Assembly (NCBI RefSeq): GCF_900105215.1
Contig: NZ_FOIP01000001.1
Location: 2,978,501-3,042,500 of the forward strand
From: Lacrimispora sphenoides
GTDB taxonomy: Bacteria > Bacillota > Clostridia > Lachnospirales > Lachnospiraceae
Direction: 5' to 3'
Length of the DNA: 64,000 bases
The position numbers and the translations under genes were made by a program. This document shows positions 44,516 to 54,461 of this stretch, in pieces (within the stretch, counting starts at the first letter, position 1; every line of letters begins with the position of its first letter). The notes beneath the pieces were generated by a model, which had not been told where the DNA came from, did no database searches, and worked only from the letters and a program-made list of their open reading frames with translations.

Positions 44516-45640
44516 ATGTTTAAGAATGAAAAAATTTATATAGCAGGCCCTGAATGTTTTTATACCGGAGGATTTAGCGTGTTAAACGCAATGAGACGCA
44601 GAGCGGAGAGCCTTGGCTTTGGGGTAACATTGCCCAATGACCATCCGCTGGATATGGAAAATCCGGTGCTTCATAAACGGGCGGACAGCATTTTTGAAGA
44701 TTTAAAGGTGGTGATGAATGAATCCACTGCAATTATTGCAGACCTGGAGGCATACCGGGGATCGGAACCGGACAGCGGCACTGTCTATGAGATAGGGATG
44801 GCCTATGCCAGGGGAATTCGCTGTTATGGTTATACCAGAGATAAGCGTTCACTGGCGTGGAAGGACCAGAAATATGTGATGAAAGACGGGAAGGTATATG
44901 ATGAGCACGGAAAGCCCTCGCCATACATGGAACTTCCGTTTTCCCCATGTATTATCGGCTCTACCAAAATCGTGGAGGGTGATTTTGACGACTGCCTGAA
45001 AATGCTGATGACGGATGTGGAAGAAGATTATAAACGGGAGGCCAAACGAGACCGTAATGTTTTTGAATCCCTTCGTCCGAGTGAAAGCCGCGGGAAAAGA
45101 CCGGTTGTGTACCTGTCCGGACCGGAGCGCTATGACACGGATGCGGAGCAGAAATATGAAGCCATGAAAAAAATCTGTGACAAATACGGTATGGATGCAT
45201 GTTCCCCTCTTGACTGGGCAGATGGGGTGGAAAAGATCGAATCGGACAATCCATATACCGCTGCAGCCAATGTATTTGACAACTGTCAGCAGCAGGTCAG
45301 GAACTGCGACTTAATCGTAGCCAATTTAAATGATTACAGAGGATATGAGTGCTGCAACGATACAGGATTTGAATGCGGCATGGCATTCCAATTAGGAAAG
45401 ACACTGTATGGTTACATGGATGACACCAGGCCAATGAAATACCGTATTCCCCATCTTGGAGAAGACAGGGAATTCCGTGATATGAGCGGCTGCAATGTGG
45501 AAAACTTTGACTATCCGCTGAACCTGATGTTTGGCTGCTCTATGAAAATCTTTGAGGGTAAATTTGAAGCAATGATCGAGAAAGCGGCAGAGGATTTTTT
45601 AAAAAATGCAGCAGATGATAGGAGGAGTTTTCATGAATAG
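44516..45640 (+). CDS. Two-domain nucleoside 2-deoxyribosyltransferase-like protein
   Basis: A 374-residue protein made of two fused copies of the nucleoside deoxyribosyltransferase fold. Copy 1 (about 1-165): IYIAGPECF ... EPDSGTVYEIGMAYARG; copy 2 (about 195-374): VVYLSGPERYD ... CCNDTGFECGMAFQLGK. Each keeps the Glu of the (Y/F)ExG motif, the nucleophile in known enzymes, and an Asp upstream. Known members are single-domain and transfer deoxyribose between bases; some relatives hydrolyse nucleotides. The duplicated form in one chain is unusual. Confidence 0.85.
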   Translation: MFKNEKIYIAGPECFYTGGFSVLNAMRRRAESLGFGVTLPNDHPLDMENPVLHKRADSIFEDLKVVMNESTAIIADLEAYRGSEPDSGTVYEIGMAYARGIRCYGYTRDKRSLAWKDQKYVMKDGKVYDEHGKPSPYMELPFSPCIIGSTKIVEGDFDDCLKMLMTDVEEDYKREAKRDRNVFESLRPSESRGKRPVVYLSGPERYDTDAEQKYEAMKKICDKYGMDACSPLDWADGVEKIESDNPYTAAANVFDNCQQQVRNCDLIVANLNDYRGYECCNDTGFECGMAFQLGKTLYGYMDDTRPMKYRIPHLGEDREFRDMSGCNVENFDYPLNLMFGCSMKIFEGKFEAMIEKAAEDFLKNAADDRRSFHE

Positions 45641-46766
45641 CGAAAATGCGTTGGTGCGCCAGGTACTTAGCCTGCCGGAATTAATTGAACAGCAATACAA
45701 TGATTTAGAACCAAAGGCAAGAAAAGCTTTATCAACTCCGGAGATCTTTGGCATTCAGCGGATTATCCTTACCGGATGCGGGGATTCCTATGCGGCCGCA
45801 CTGGCAACAAAGCATGCTTTTGAAATGCTGACGAACCTGCCTTGTGAAGTGGTTCCAGCCATTGAACTTAGCCGTTTCTATTCCAGAAAGCAGCTTGGGT
45901 TTGCGCCGAATAACCCGCTGGTCATCGCTGTTAGCAACTCGGGAGGTGTTTCAAGAGTAGGAGAGGCCATCCTGGCGGTAAGAAAGCATGGTGCGTTTGT
46001 CCTTGGTATTACGGGAAAGAAAGACAGCCTTTTAGGACAGAGCGCAGATAAAATCCTGGAATTGAATCTCCCGCCTTTTGATGCGGCGCCGGGAACACGC
46101 TCCTATATGGTGTCTGTGATGTCGCTTCTGTTGATCGCTATCCGGATCGGGGAAGTGAAAGGCTGCTATACCATGGATGAAGCCATGGATATGAGGTTTG
46201 ACATGGTACAGCAGGGAAGAGAACTGGGAAGATTGCTTCCTGGGATGACAAAACAGGTAAATGACATTGCAGAGCAGTGGAAGGAGATGGAGGTCTACGA
46301 TTTTGTGGGAAGCGGTTTTGACTATGCAGCCGCCTGGTTTGGCCATGCAAAGATATTAGAGGCCATTGGAAAGCCTGCCATGCATATCAATTCAGAAGAA
46401 TGGCTGCATTTGAATTTCTTTATGCGTAAGGTAGATAAAATCGGGACCATCATAATAGCCAATACCACAAATCCGGCCATGAGCAGAAATAAAGAACTGA
46501 TCCAGTTTGCCCATGCCCTGTCCAGGCCGCTTATGGTGATAACTGACGGCGGTAAAGAAGATTTTGCTGTAGACACAAATTATGTAAAAGTGCCAAAGAC
46601 AAAATATCAGATTCTTATGCCCTTAACCCAGTATGTGCCAATCTGCCTTTTGGCAGGCTATATAATGGATATGATCGGCGAAGTGGCTGGAAGAGGCTGT
46701 GAAGGGGTATGGCATATTGCGGATGGCGCTCATTGTATCCATCAAAGTAAAATTGAGATTATATAA
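45633..46766 (+). CDS. SIS-domain sugar-phosphate isomerase/deglycase-like protein
   Basis: A 377-residue protein with two SIS domains, related to the isomerase half of glucosamine-6-phosphate synthase and to FrlB-type deglycases. Seen: ILTGCGDSYAAALATKHAFEM, LVIAVSNSGGVSRVGEA and, in the second domain, VYDFVGSGFDYAAAWFGHAKI and NSEEWLHLNFF. It has no glutaminase domain. Ribosome site AGGAGG; overlaps the upstream gene by 8 bases. It may split or isomerise a phosphorylated N-glycoside or aminosugar intermediate. Confidence 0.85.
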   Translation: MNSENALVRQVLSLPELIEQQYNDLEPKARKALSTPEIFGIQRIILTGCGDSYAAALATKHAFEMLTNLPCEVVPAIELSRFYSRKQLGFAPNNPLVIAVSNSGGVSRVGEAILAVRKHGAFVLGITGKKDSLLGQSADKILELNLPPFDAAPGTRSYMVSVMSLLLIAIRIGEVKGCYTMDEAMDMRFDMVQQGRELGRLLPGMTKQVNDIAEQWKEMEVYDFVGSGFDYAAAWFGHAKILEAIGKPAMHINSEEWLHLNFFMRKVDKIGTIIIANTTNPAMSRNKELIQFAHALSRPLMVITDGGKEDFAVDTNYVKVPKTKYQILMPLTQYVPICLLAGYIMDMIGEVAGRGCEGVWHIADGAHCIHQSKIEII

Positions 46767-46787
46767 TAAAAGATGGAGGACGAGGTC

Positions 46788-47201
46788 ATGATGAACGAAT
46801 GTAAAAAGTTTAAAATTAGTACAGGATTTAATGAAGTGGTGCCACTCACGGATACGGTGAAACTTTATGTGGAACAGCTCGGAATAAAGGAAGGACAGTG
46901 TGTGGTATTTACCCCGCATACGACAGCAGGACTTACCATTACATCTTTCTGGGATCCAAGAGGATTTGAGGATATTATGGATGAAATTGACCGCCTGATT
47001 CCCACAAGGATTAATTTTAAACATCAGCATGATACGCCTCAGGACGCGGCAGGCCATGTGAAATCTTCCCTGATTGGAGTGAATTTATCCATTCCGATCC
47101 ACGAGGGAAAGCTGATGCTGGGGCACTCTCAAGGGATTTATTTCTTGGAGTTTGATGGGCCGAGAAACCGGGAATACATGGTCAGCGTGCTTGGCGAATG
47201 A
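46788..47201 (+). CDS. YjbQ/UPF0047 family protein
   Basis: A 137-residue protein of the YjbQ family. Conserved features are seen: FTPHTTAGLTI, HQHDTPQDAAGHVKSSLIG and SQGIYFLEFDGPR. The family is small, trimeric and binds a phosphate/metal in crystal forms; weak thiamine-phosphate-synthase activity has been reported for some. Start is chosen at 46788 after GGAGGACGAGG (next codon is also ATG). Last gene of the operon, so it may have a housekeeping or damage-clearing role for the pathway. Confidence 0.88.
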   Translation: MMNECKKFKISTGFNEVVPLTDTVKLYVEQLGIKEGQCVVFTPHTTAGLTITSFWDPRGFEDIMDEIDRLIPTRINFKHQHDTPQDAAGHVKSSLIGVNLSIPIHEGKLMLGHSQGIYFLEFDGPRNREYMVSVLGE

Positions 47202-47252
47202 GAATTATTTCCCAGTCCGGAACCATCAGACAAAAAAATTGACCGTCTATGA

Positions 47253-47297
47253 ATAAAAGCAGAAAAGGGGTGCATAGTACTCCTTTTCTGCTTTTAT
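47253..47297. terminator. Bidirectional terminator
   Basis: A 16-bp stem ATAAAAGCAGAAAAGG and its complement with a 13-base loop, A/T-rich on both sides, between the end of the ribosyl-compound operon and the convergent MATE gene. Confidence 0.85.
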
Positions 47298-47370
47298 AAG
47301 GTTTTTTGATGGTATTTACAGAGTCTTTATTGCTAGCCTGCGATTAAGAAAAGCGTGTATATCCTATTTA

Positions 47371-48732
47371 TCAGTAGTTTATGTCGGAAACCCATTTAAC
47401 CCTGAAAATCAGGATTGTAGTAATAATGGCGGCCATGTAATTGGAAAACAGGTTGCCCCAGAATACGGAATAAAAGCTTAGAAATTGCTCCGTTGCCAAT
47501 ATAAATATGTACCGCAGGAGCCATACCCGCAGCAAGCTGATGAAGAGAGTGATCCGGGTCTTTCCCAGTCCGATAAAAGCCCCCTGCTGGACCATACAGA
47601 TGCCAAATCCGATCACGGAATAGGTATAAATATGAAGCGCCTGGTTCGCCACGGCCAGAACAGAGGCGTCCCTGGTAAATAACACCGTAAGCTTAGAAGA
47701 CAGAGGAACGACCAGGGCGATCAAAAGGGCAGCAGTGATTGCACTTATGACACAGCCCACCAAACAAGCCTTTTTTGCCTTTTCCGGCTGGTTTGCTCCC
47801 ACGTTCATGCTGACCATGGTAGTGACGGCTGAACCGAAGGATGAAGGCAGTATGAAGCATATTGAGGTAATGTTATTGGCAATTCCCTGCCCATTTAAAA
47901 CAACGGCTCCGTATTTTTCCACTTCATTGTTGATGAGGAAGAATCCCAGGTTTAGCATCAGACTGGAAAGCATGGCAGGAAAGCCTATGCGCATAAGGGT
48001 GTTGATGATGGTCCAGTCAAACCGGAAGCCTTTCAGGACAAAGCGCTCTCCTGTCTTCTTTAAAAACAATTCATAGTACATCCATCCGGTAATTAAAAAA
48101 TTAGATGCCAGGGATGCCATGACAGAACCTACAAGACCCCAGTGGAAAACAACGATAAAGAGGGCACTGAAAATGATTTTTAAAATCAGCATGATCACCA
48201 TTCTGACAAAGGTATCCTCCGGCTTGCCATTGGCATTCTTTATGGAATTATAAATAGATTCCATGAAGGAAAACGGTGTCACACAGGCGCTCAATGCAAG
48301 ATAGACAAAGACATCGTGAGAAATCTCTTCATTTACATGGGCAGATATGGGAAAGGCAAGGGCAATCAGCAGTGGTGCCAGGAGAAAACCCAGTAAAAAG
48401 GTAAAAACGATGATTTGAGTGGAAATCTTCCGGCTATGTTTAAAGTTGCCGTTTCCATTAGACTGCCCGATGATGGCCATTCCAGCCACACTCACTCCCT
48501 GAGCCAGGGCAGAGATCATATTTACAATGGGGGTGCAGTATGTAACAGCGCTTGCCGCCTGGGTTCCTACGAGATTGTTGAGAAACAGACCGTCGATGAC
48601 CGGTATGGCGGATTGGATGAGACCCATCATAAGAGTGGGGACGGAAAGAAATAATATGGTCGCGGAAACAGATCCGTTAAGAATTAAATCCCTCCGTTGC
48701 TCATTACTTTGTTTTAAAAAATTTGATTGCAT
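47371..48732 (-). CDS. MATE-family multidrug/metabolite exporter
   Basis: Integral membrane protein of 453 residues with about twelve helices in two related halves (first: LFLSVPTLMMGLIQSAIPVIDGLF; second: IINTLMRIGFPAMLSSLMLNLG). MATE transporters expel cationic or other compounds using Na+ or H+ gradients. It is a single-gene unit read opposite to both neighbours. Substrate unknown. The upstream 48733-49029 region shows no gene. Confidence 0.9.
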   Translation of the reverse strand: MQSNFLKQSNEQRRDLILNGSVSATILFLSVPTLMMGLIQSAIPVIDGLFLNNLVGTQAASAVTYCTPIVNMISALAQGVSVAGMAIIGQSNGNGNFKHSRKISTQIIVFTFLLGFLLAPLLIALAFPISAHVNEEISHDVFVYLALSACVTPFSFMESIYNSIKNANGKPEDTFVRMVIMLILKIIFSALFIVVFHWGLVGSVMASLASNFLITGWMYYELFLKKTGERFVLKGFRFDWTIINTLMRIGFPAMLSSLMLNLGFFLINNEVEKYGAVVLNGQGIANNITSICFILPSSFGSAVTTMVSMNVGANQPEKAKKACLVGCVISAITAALLIALVVPLSSKLTVLFTRDASVLAVANQALHIYTYSVIGFGICMVQQGAFIGLGKTRITLFISLLRVWLLRYIFILATEQFLSFYSVFWGNLFSNYMAAIITTILIFRVKWVSDINY

Positions 48733-49029
48733 GGTCGATTCACCTGATTAGTAGATTTGCGGTAGAGTTTTCGGTCAATACCGTACAATTTTTAAATATA
48801 CACTTGGAGAAAAAGAAAGTCAAGTAAACTTTTGCTATGGTTTTTATTTTGCTGTAATAAGGAAGCAACAGTCTGCGGAGTTTTAAACCAGTGGTTCCTA
48901 TAAAACTGTGAAATCAAATTAAATATCCAGGAGAATGAATAATTAACAAATGATAGGGTCGATTTCAAAACAAGCATATCGTTTTATGTAAAAATAGATT
49001 ATTTGTTTCATAGAATGGAATGTCTTTTT

Positions 49030-49058
49030 TTTACAAAATACGGAAAATAAGGTATAAT
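49030..49058 (+). promoter_or_regulatory. Promoter of the lactate dehydrogenase/Etf operon
   Basis: TTTACA (49030-49035), 17-base spacer, consensus TATAAT (49053-49058). The transcript has a leader of about 130 bases before the etfB start; no regulatory RNA was recognised in it. Confidence 0.75.
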
Positions 49059-49197
49059 ATAGGGCAGATTAATCAGTCCGGTCTGGCTGGCTGCAAGTTA
49101 TTAAATCAAACAGTGAAATTCAGCGCTGCTTTCATTATAATTGCCGGCTGTATCACGTATTTTGGAAGTAGGGTTTATTAGGAAAGGAAGAAAAAGA

Positions 49198-49986
49198 ATG
49201 AAGATCCTTGTTTGTATCAAACAGGTACCTGACAGCAATAAAGTTGAGGTGGATCCTGTTACAGGCGTGTTAAAAAGAGACGGAGCGGCTTCAAAGATGA
49301 ATCCCTATGACTTGTATGCCATAGAAACTGCCCTTCGGATCAAAGAGAAAACCGGAGGCCTTGTTGACGTTATTTCCATGGGACCTCCGCAGGCCATGCA
49401 GGTCATTAAGGAAGCATTTTCCATGGGGGCAGACCATGGAACGCTTTTGTCAGACAGACGTTTTGGAGGAGCTGATGTCCTTGCGACCAGCTATACCCTG
49501 GCACAGGGAATTAAGGCAATGAGAGAGTATGATTTAATTCTCTGCGGAAAGCAGACCACAGACGGGGATACCGCACAGGTAGGCCCGGAAATAGCGGAAT
49601 GGTTAAACCTTCCAAGCGTATCTAATGTCGTGAGAATCCGGAAGTTGGAAGAAGATGGAATTACGGTAGATATGGATCTTCCTGATGAGGTAGAGGTGGC
49701 TAAAGTAAAATTCCCATGTCTGTTAGCAGTGGATAAAGATATTTTTCAGCCAAGACTCCCGTCATATGTAAAAAAATTAAAGACCAAGGACAGAAAGATT
49801 CAGGTTCTTACCCTTGATGATATGAAGGATAAGGACGAAATGAATTACGGTCTTAACGGATCACCCACTCAGGTACAAAAGATCTTCCCGCCGGAAACAA
49901 ACGATAAAAAGGAAGTGTGGGATGAGTCGGAAGATGTGCTTGCGAAAAAGCTGTTTGACAAGATGGAAGAGCTGAAGTTTGTTTAG
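49198..49986 (+). CDS. lctB: Electron transfer flavoprotein, beta subunit (LctB-like)
   Basis: EtfB of 262 residues: KILVCIKQVPDSNKVEVDP at the start and [20 protein letters not shown] with the bifurcation-type nucleotide loop. Start at the ATG after AGGAAG; the open frame extends upstream without a ribosome site. With the next two genes it matches the Acetobacterium woodii lctBCD arrangement, where NAD+ is reduced by lactate at the cost of reduced ferredoxin. It is a separate set from the etfBA at 29019-31012. Confidence 0.88.
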   Translation: MKILVCIKQVPDSNKVEVDPVTGVLKRDGAASKMNPYDLYAIETALRIKEKTGGLVDVISMGPPQAMQVIKEAFSMGADHGTLLSDRRFGGADVLATSYTLAQGIKAMREYDLILCGKQTTDGDTAQVGPEIAEWLNLPSVSNVVRIRKLEEDGITVDMDLPDEVEVAKVKFPCLLAVDKDIFQPRLPSYVKKLKTKDRKIQVLTLDDMKDKDEMNYGLNGSPTQVQKIFPPETNDKKEVWDESEDVLAKKLFDKMEELKFV

Positions 49987-49997
49987 GAGGTGAAGCA

Positions 49998-51191
49998 ATG
50001 GCTAGGTTAATCATACATCAGGAGAGAATTTCTGATCGTCAGGAATTGATAAAAATCTGTCCCTTTGGAGCGCTGGAGGAGCAGGATGGAAAAGTTATCG
50101 TAAATGCTGCCTGCAAGATGTGCCGCCTTTGTGTAAAAAAGGGGCCTGAGGGTGCAGTAGAGTATGTGGAGGACGTGAAAAAAACCGGGATCAACAAAGA
50201 CAAATGGAAGGGAATTGCTGTTTATGCAGACCATGTAGACGGCGTCGTTCATCCGGTCACCTATGAACTGATTGGAAAGGCAAAGGAGATGGTGGCAGTT
50301 ACCGGGCAGGAGGTATATGTTCTGTTCATGGGAAAGGATATCCGTGAAAAAAGTGAAGAAATCCTTCATTATGGAGCTGATAAAGTCTTCCTATATGATA
50401 AGGAGGAGCTGGCCCGTTTTAAAATAGAGCCCTATACAGCAGTCTTTGAAGATTTTATAAGTAAAGTCAGGCCCTCTTCCATTCTGGTAGGAGCAACCAC
50501 CGTAGGACGTCAGCTTGCGCCAAGAGTAGCTGCCAGAATGAAAACTGGTCTGACTGCGGACTGTACCATTCTGGAAATGAATGAAAATACGGATTTATCC
50601 CAGATCCGGCCAGCCTTTGGCGGCAACATTATGGCTCATATCAAGACCCCAAACCATCGTCCTCAGATCGCTACCGTCCGGTATAAAATCATGAATGCCC
50701 CTGCCCGCTCGGAAGTTACATCGGGAGAAATCGTGAACTGTGATATCGATAAGGGAAAGCTTGTCTGTCATGTGGAGGTCATTGATATTCTTCCAAAGGA
50801 GAAGGAGACCTTTATTGAGAATTCTGAAGTTCTGGTGGTTGCTGGAAGAGGAGTGAAAAAAGAAGAGGATTTAAGCATGCTCCGGGAGCTGGCAGATCTT
50901 ATGGGAGGCCAGGTGGCATGCACCAGACCGATGGCTGAATCCGGCTGGTTGGATGCAAAATATCAGATTGGCTTAAGCGGACGTACGGTCAGGCCGAAGC
51001 TGATCATCACCTGTGGAGTTTCCGGTGCCATTCAGTTTGTGGCAGGCATGAACCATTCAGATACCATTTTTGCAATCAACAAAGACCCCAAGGCGCCGAT
51101 CTTCAAATCAGCTCATTATTGTCTGGTAGGCGATCTCTATGAAATTCTCCCTAAACTGATTGCAAGGATAAAAGAGAAGAAAGGAGTATAA
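49998..51191 (+). CDS. lctC: Electron transfer flavoprotein, alpha subunit (LctC-like)
   Basis: EtfA of 397 residues. The N-terminal extension keeps only part of a ferredoxin fold: [10 protein letters not shown] and [10 protein letters not shown]; this can hold one [4Fe-4S] cluster at most, unlike the two complete motifs of the paralogue at 29831-31012. The C-terminal FAD domain is intact ([44 protein letters not shown]). It starts 11 bases after etfB and precedes lctD by 2 bases. Confidence 0.88.
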   Translation: MARLIIHQERISDRQELIKICPFGALEEQDGKVIVNAACKMCRLCVKKGPEGAVEYVEDVKKTGINKDKWKGIAVYADHVDGVVHPVTYELIGKAKEMVAVTGQEVYVLFMGKDIREKSEEILHYGADKVFLYDKEELARFKIEPYTAVFEDFISKVRPSSILVGATTVGRQLAPRVAARMKTGLTADCTILEMNENTDLSQIRPAFGGNIMAHIKTPNHRPQIATVRYKIMNAPARSEVTSGEIVNCDIDKGKLVCHVEVIDILPKEKETFIENSEVLVVAGRGVKKEEDLSMLRELADLMGGQVACTRPMAESGWLDAKYQIGLSGRTVRPKLIITCGVSGAIQFVAGMNHSDTIFAINKDPKAPIFKSAHYCLVGDLYEILPKLIARIKEKKGV

Positions 51192-51193
51192 TC

Positions 51194-52597
51194 ATGGAAT
51201 ATACAAAACTGGACAAAGATGATATTGCTTACATAAAAAGTATCCTTCTGGACGAGGAGCGTATTCTGATCGGTGATTTTATTAATGAAGAGTACAGTCA
51301 TGATGAATTAAGCAGTACCAGCAGCTATCCTGACATTGTAGTGAAAGCAAAATCAGCAGAAGAGATATCTGAAATCATGAAGTATGCCTATAAAAATGTC
51401 ATCCCTGTGACTCCGAGAGGTGCCGGTACCGGTCTGGTGGGGTCATCCGTAGCCATGGAACACGGAATCATGATAGATACCACGCTGATGAATCATGTAC
51501 TTGAACTGGATGAGGATAATCTGACAATTACTGTGGAGCCAGGTGTTCTGCTGATGGAGCTTTCTGCTTACGTGGAAGATCATGATCTGTTCTACCCGCC
51601 GGATCCAGGCGAAAAATCTGCTACCATTGGTGGCAACATCAGCACCAATGCAGGAGGCATGCGCGCCGTGAAATATGGAGTGACACGTGATTATGTAAGG
51701 GGTCTGGAAGTTGTTCTTCCAAGTGGTGAGATTACGGAATTCGGAGGTAAGGTCGTAAAAAACAGCTCCGGGTATGCCCTTAAGGATTTAATGGTCGGAG
51801 CGGAGGGAACTCTTGGTTTTATTACAAAGGCCACGTTAAAGCTGATTCCCCGCCCCAAGATGGTGATCAGTCTGTTGATTCCGTTCCCTACCCTGGATCA
51901 TGCAATCAATACGGTTCCTTTAATTGTCAAATCAAAGACCATTCCCACAGCCATTGAATTCATGCAGCGGGAAGTTATTATTGATGCAGAGCAGTATTTA
52001 GGAAAGGCATTTCCAGATAAGCAGTCAGACGCTTATCTGCTCTTAAAATTTGACGGAAATTCAGCAGAAGAAATTGAACAGGCATATGACAGCGTTGCAA
52101 AGCTCTGCCTGGAACAGGGCGCCCTTGATGTTCTGATTTCTGATACGGAGGAGAGAGAAGATTCCATCTGGAAGGCCAGGGGAGCATTCCTGGAAGCCAT
52201 CAAAGGCTCTACCACCTACATGGATGAGGTCGATATGGTCGTTCCAAGAAGCTCAGTTAATGAAATGGTCACCTATCTGCATGGCCTGCAAAAAGAGTGT
52301 GAGTTAAGGATTAAATGCTTCGGGCATGCGGGAGACGGGAACCTCCATGCCTATATGCTGAAAGATGATTTAAGCGACGAGGAATGGGAAAAACGTATGG
52401 GCAAAGCTATGGAGAAAGTTTATGAAAAGGCCAGGAAGCTGGGAGGCCAGGTGTCCGGAGAACATGGCATTGGTTTTGCAAAGAAGCCTTACCTTAGGGA
52501 ATCTCTCCCGGAGGTGAATCTAATTCTGATGAACGGAATTAAAAAGGTGTTTGACCCTAATAATATTTTAAATCCTCACAAGATTGCCCAGATGTAA
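51194..52597 (+). CDS. lctD: FAD-dependent lactate dehydrogenase (LctD/GlcD family)
   Basis: Flavoprotein of 467 residues of the VAO/GlcD family: FAD-binding [60 protein letters not shown], and the C-terminal [14 protein letters not shown] and SGEHGIG motifs. With EtfBA it should oxidise D- or L-lactate (or another 2-hydroxy acid) to the keto acid. A lactate permease and racemase, present in A. woodii, are not in the window. Terminated by the hairpin at 52630. Confidence 0.88.
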   Translation: MEYTKLDKDDIAYIKSILLDEERILIGDFINEEYSHDELSSTSSYPDIVVKAKSAEEISEIMKYAYKNVIPVTPRGAGTGLVGSSVAMEHGIMIDTTLMNHVLELDEDNLTITVEPGVLLMELSAYVEDHDLFYPPDPGEKSATIGGNISTNAGGMRAVKYGVTRDYVRGLEVVLPSGEITEFGGKVVKNSSGYALKDLMVGAEGTLGFITKATLKLIPRPKMVISLLIPFPTLDHAINTVPLIVKSKTIPTAIEFMQREVIIDAEQYLGKAFPDKQSDAYLLLKFDGNSAEEIEQAYDSVAKLCLEQGALDVLISDTEEREDSIWKARGAFLEAIKGSTTYMDEVDMVVPRSSVNEMVTYLHGLQKECELRIKCFGHAGDGNLHAYMLKDDLSDEEWEKRMGKAMEKVYEKARKLGGQVSGEHGIGFAKKPYLRESLPEVNLILMNGIKKVFDPNNILNPHKIAQM

Positions 52598-52629
52598 CGG
52601 ATTGAAGCCTTGCAGGTAATAAAAGAGCT

Positions 52630-52675
52630 TTAGCCTTATGGATAAATACAAATCTATAAGGCTAAGACTACTTTT
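52630..52675 (+). terminator. Terminator of the lactate dehydrogenase operon
   Basis: Stem TTAGCCTTAT/ATAAGGCTAA (outer part) with further pairing GAT/ATC inside, followed by ACTACTTTTT. It is 33 bases after the lctD stop. Confidence 0.82.
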
Positions 52676-52676
52676 T

Positions 52677-52780
52677 AAATTTAATCTTCTTCTCCAGGAA
52701 ATGCAATCCCCTGATACAAAATAGCCGATACAATACAAAGGATCACGATTCTCACCACCACCAGATCCATCTTAAAGAAC
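52677..52780 (-). pseudogene. Duplicated, frameshifted 3' end of the ABC permease gene
   Basis: This stretch is about 90% identical to 57251-57350, the 3' end of the intact permease gene. On the minus strand it reads FKMDLVVVRIVILCIVSAIL and on to YQGIA, matching the intact protein, then an extra base (near 52705) shifts the frame so the LLEKKIKF end is lost. The rest of the gene is absent. It marks the far edge of the inserted TIR-SPFH island. Confidence 0.85.
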
Positions 52781-52815
52781 TAGAGTACGAAACGATATGG
52801 GTTGGGGCTCCAATA

Positions 52816-54438
52816 TTACCAGCCCTTCCCATATTGTTCCCGTGTTTTTCGCATCAGCTCGTACAATCCTGTAAGCTCTTTATCAACTTCAGCCTTTTTC
52901 GCCCATTGAAATATGTTAAGTTTCATATTGATCTTTTCAAGTTCTTTTATTCGTTCTCTCAACGAGTTCATGGTATCTGTATACTCTTGTTCAAAGCGTT
53001 CTTTTTCCTCTTTGGCACGTTCTTTTGCAATGCGTTTTTCATTTGCTAAAGTGCGACTTATACTTGCTTTATCACTCGAATCTTTATATTCCTTTATACT
53101 ATCAAATAATTTAGCAGCATATAAATATTCTTCCTCGGTCTCGGCCTCCTGCATTTTACCTAACCCCGTTTGATAAATATCCTCTTTGCGTTCACTTTCC
53201 AATCGATCCATAATTTTTTGATTGTAGCCTTCAAGAGTCGTTTTAAAACTATCATCGGCGAATCGAACAGCTTTTTTGTAGTCAGGATATTTATCAAGAG
53301 GAGTATTAAGGGAAATTATTTCATCTGGATAATGTAGTTTTAACGTAACTAGGAGTTTATAGAAATATGCCTGTGCGTTTCTTGGTTCTAAGTCTAACGC
53401 TCGATTACAATATTCATCGGCTTCTCGATAATTACCATCTTCAAGAAAAAGGCTGACACGGTCTAACAATTGAGTAACGCCAGGTGTCAAATATGGCATA
53501 TTAACAGTTCCCTGAGAATGACTGTCTTTTTTTTCGTCGGAAGCAGACAGCATTTTCTTTATTCCCCGTATTAAGTCCTGGATAAAACCTATCTTTGTCA
53601 TATCCTGGCTTTGAAGTAGAGACAATTCTTCGGGTAAATCGTAGGCATCCATATCGCTGTAACAAGGAATCAAAAGTTTGCTTCTATCTTTTTTTGTCAT
53701 TGCCAGATATCGACTCCATTCATTTTTGACCCATGTGGCATTAAAATGCTCCGGTTTAGTACCAATTACGACCATAACCTTTGCACTATTTAAAGCGGCA
53801 AATATGTAAGGTTCATATTGTTGACCGAGTTTGTCCTCTAGAGAGATTCGAGCGAAAAATACTTTATAGCCTTCATCGGTTAACTGGTAATAGACATCTT
53901 GTGCTATTGTGCTATCTTTTGTGCGGCTTCCACCTTCCGTCGTTTCCTTATAGCAAATAAAAACATCATACGCCTTTTCTTTTATGGATATCGAAAGAAT
54001 ACTTTTTTGTATTTCGGCAATGCATTTTGCCTCTGACTCATAAAGCTTTTTTGTGTAGAGGTCTTCTGCGTTTTCAAACGCTGCAAGATAATCCGCATCT
54101 GCCAAAATCGAATCACTTTGTACACGATGGCAAGTTGGAATCCGTTCATGTGACTGAGGGTCTTCCACATATTCGATTCCATATCTTGACAACACGAGCC
54201 CCCAATGTGCTTCTGCTGATAAGGAATCAATATTAAGGATGTTCTCATACGCTATTGACGCTTTATCAAAGTCATTCTGGCGTCTAAAATGATTCGCTCG
54301 GTTATAAAGGTTTGTTATCTGCTCGTCAGTCGCTTTAGGTAAAGTCATTGTGCTGCCGCAATGGTCACAGGTCCCATATGTTTGATTAGCGGCAGCTTCG
54401 ATATCCCCACCGCACATTTTACATTTTAATAATGCCAT
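52816..54438 (-). CDS. Zinc-ribbon, TPR and TIR-domain protein
   Basis: A 540-residue cytoplasmic protein. Order: zinc ribbon (CKMC at 6-9, CDHC at 24-27), helical repeats of TPR type (about 35-150), a TIR domain (about 157-285: AYDVFICYKETTEGGSRTKD, YKVFFARISLED, WVKNEWSRYLAM), further TPR-like helices (about 320-430), and a long charged coiled coil to the end. Glu201 or Glu209 (SLEDKLGQQYEPYI) is placed like the catalytic Glu of NAD-cleaving TIR domains. It follows the membrane-protein and SPFH genes on the same strand, a combination suggesting a membrane-sensing NADase effector. Defence function is inference. Confidence 0.85.
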   Translation of the reverse strand: MALLKCKMCGGDIEAAANQTYGTCDHCGSTMTLPKATDEQITNLYNRANHFRRQNDFDKASIAYENILNIDSLSAEAHWGLVLSRYGIEYVEDPQSHERIPTCHRVQSDSILADADYLAAFENAEDLYTKKLYESEAKCIAEIQKSILSISIKEKAYDVFICYKETTEGGSRTKDSTIAQDVYYQLTDEGYKVFFARISLEDKLGQQYEPYIFAALNSAKVMVVIGTKPEHFNATWVKNEWSRYLAMTKKDRSKLLIPCYSDMDAYDLPEELSLLQSQDMTKIGFIQDLIRGIKKMLSASDEKKDSHSQGTVNMPYLTPGVTQLLDRVSLFLEDGNYREADEYCNRALDLEPRNAQAYFYKLLVTLKLHYPDEIISLNTPLDKYPDYKKAVRFADDSFKTTLEGYNQKIMDRLESERKEDIYQTGLGKMQEAETEEEYLYAAKLFDSIKEYKDSSDKASISRTLANEKRIAKERAKEEKERFEQEYTDTMNSLRERIKELEKINMKLNIFQWAKKAEVDKELTGLYELMRKTREQYGKGW

Positions 54439-54461
54439 AGTAATACCTCCTCAATAATACG

